Of a DNA stretch of 21,570 nt, positions 20,293-21,570 are shown piece after piece. This DNA comes from Pelargonium cotyledonis. Its lineage: Eukaryota; Streptophyta; Magnoliopsida; Geraniales; Geraniaceae. The notes below the pieces were generated by a model, which was not told where the DNA came from, did not search any database, and saw only the letters and a list, made by a program, of their open reading frames with translations. Made by a program: the position numbers and the translations under genes. The stretch spans positions 1-21,570 of the forward strand of contig JAYMTA010001140.1 of NCBI GenBank assembly GCA_036897625.1. Reading direction: 5' to 3'. How positions within the stretch are numbered: the first letter of the stretch is position 1; each line of letters begins with the position of its first letter.

Positions 20293-21570
20293 TCTCTCTC
20301 TCTAGAGTTATTGTGATTTTCAGTTGATATCTTACTCTAACGCCCAAGATAGTGTTACGAAAGCACATTCATAGTCTTCGCTATTTGGTATATTGTCTAG
20401 CACCAGTCACATGTCCAAAGCACCAAGCTCAGCATACATTAACATTCGATCTTAAATTCTAACACTTGGAAAAAAATACACTAACACACACACAAACGAC
20501 AACGACAATGAAATGTGCTTGTATTGACCAGTTCAAACAAACGCATCACCTAAGATTACTTCTTCATGCATATTATCATTACTTATATTTGCATGCTAAT
20601 GTTCATCCCTTACACACAGGGACGGAGCCACTAGGTAAGTAGTGGGGTCAATTGCCTCCACTCATTTTTTATTTTATAAGAAATTTTCTCTCTCTAAAGT
20701 TATTGTGATTTTTCAGTTGATATCTTACTCTGACGCCCAAGATAGTGTTACGAAAGCACATTCATAGTCTTCGCTATTTGGTATATTGTCTAGCACTAGT
20801 CACATGTCCAAAACACCAAGCTCGGCATACATTAACATTCGATCATAATTCGAACACTTAGAAAAAAATACACTAACACACACACAAACAACAACGACAA
20901 TGAAATGTGCTTGTATTTCTTCATGCATATTATCATTACTTCTATTTGCATGCTAATGTACATCCCTTACACATAGGTACGGAGCCACTAGGTAAGTAGT
21001 GGGGTCAATTGCCCCTACTCATTTTTTTATTTTATAAGAAATTCTCTCTCTATAGTTATTGTGATTTTCAGTTGATATCTTACTCTAACGCCCAAGATAG
21101 TGTTACGAAAACACATTCATAGTCTTCGCTATTTGGTATATTGTCTAGCACCAGTCACATGTCCAAAGCACCAAACTCGGCATACATTAACATTCGATCT
21201 TAAATTCGAACACTTGGAAAAAAATACAATAACACACACACAAACGACAACGACAATGAAATGTGCTTGTATTGACCAGTTTAAACAAACGCATCACCTA
21301 AGATTACTTCTTCATGCATATTATCATTACTTATATTTGCATGCTAATGTACATCCCTTACACATAGGGACGGAGCCACTAGGTAAGTAGTGGGGTCAAT
21401 TGCCCCCACTCATTTTTTATTTTATAAGAAATTCTCTCTTTCTAGAGTTATTGTGGTTTTCAGTTGATATCTTACTCTAACGCCCAAGATAGTGTTATGA
21501 AAGCACATTCATAGTCTTCGCTATTTGGTATATTGTCTAGCACCAGTCACATGTCCAAAGCACCAAGCTC
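20293..21570 (+). repeat. Tandem array of ~392-bp units (3 full copies plus a partial)
   Basis: Unit starts can be tracked by GTTATTGTG at 20307, 20699, 21055 and 21447, giving spacings of 392, 356 and 392. The fourth copy is cut by the window end. The shorter second unit lacks about 36 bases present in units 1 and 3 (the segment GACCAGTTCAAACAAACGC onward), where it reads straight from CTTGTATT to TCTTCATGC. Each unit contains CGCCCAAGATAGTGTTACG, a short (CA)n tract, TTGCATGCTAATGT and a GACGGAGCCACTAGGTAAG block followed by GGGGTCAATTGCCCC. Units differ by scattered substitutions, so the array is not a simple assembly echo. Open frames across it carry no known domain. It may be a satellite-like array or tandemly duplicated element ends. 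Confidence 0.88.

Noticed and set aside
21100..21390. 96-codon open frame in the tandem array
   Set aside because: The frame is not kept in the other units, which carry stops or the ~36-base deletion, and it has no domain.

Overview
This is nuclear DNA from a plant, most likely a eudicot. It is AT-rich, its genes are split into many short exons by AT-rich introns, and it carries plant-type retroelements (a Ty1/copia relic and tRNA-derived SINEs). Only two protein-coding loci can be supported. All other open reading frames are short and lack recognisable domains.

Layout. 1-715: an accessory flank with a foldback (MITE-like) element at 137-292 and a decayed minus-strand copia reverse transcriptase/RNase H tail. 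960-5906 (+): an intact 11-exon gene for a 374-residue, probably plastid-targeted HAD/CbbY-like protein of the Arabidopsis At5g45170 type. 5907-6412: a short tail-to-tail intergenic gap. 6413-17348 (-): a 22-exon ROOT HAIR DEFECTIVE 3 (RHD3/SEY1/atlastin-like) locus whose reconstructed length is about 832 codons. 17349-20292: gene-poor intergenic DNA with a pentanucleotide repeat, a duplicated segment, a hairpin-bearing stretch and two nested SINEs. 20293-21570: a tandem array with a ~392-bp period that runs off the window edge.

Main result. The RHD3-like locus keeps nearly every exon, splice site and conserved GTPase and membrane motif, yet carries at least five independent disabling changes: a missing 3' splice-site AG before exon 3, a 1-nt deletion in exon 7, a 1-nt insertion and an in-frame TAA in exon 14, and an in-frame TAG in exon 21. 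The P-loop Ser is also changed to Gly. The convergent HAD gene, read from the same sequence, has no lesion in 1125 coding bases. That argues against poor base quality and for a recently inactivated RHD3-like copy. From memory, the Arabidopsis counterparts of these two genes are adjacent (At5g45160 = RL2, At5g45170), so the pair looks like conserved microsynteny in which one partner has died.

The HAD-like protein also lacks the expected catalytic acids (motif I reads E-V-E-G-V-L), so it may be a non-catalytic family member. No link in function between the two genes is visible. They do not share a promoter, because they converge.
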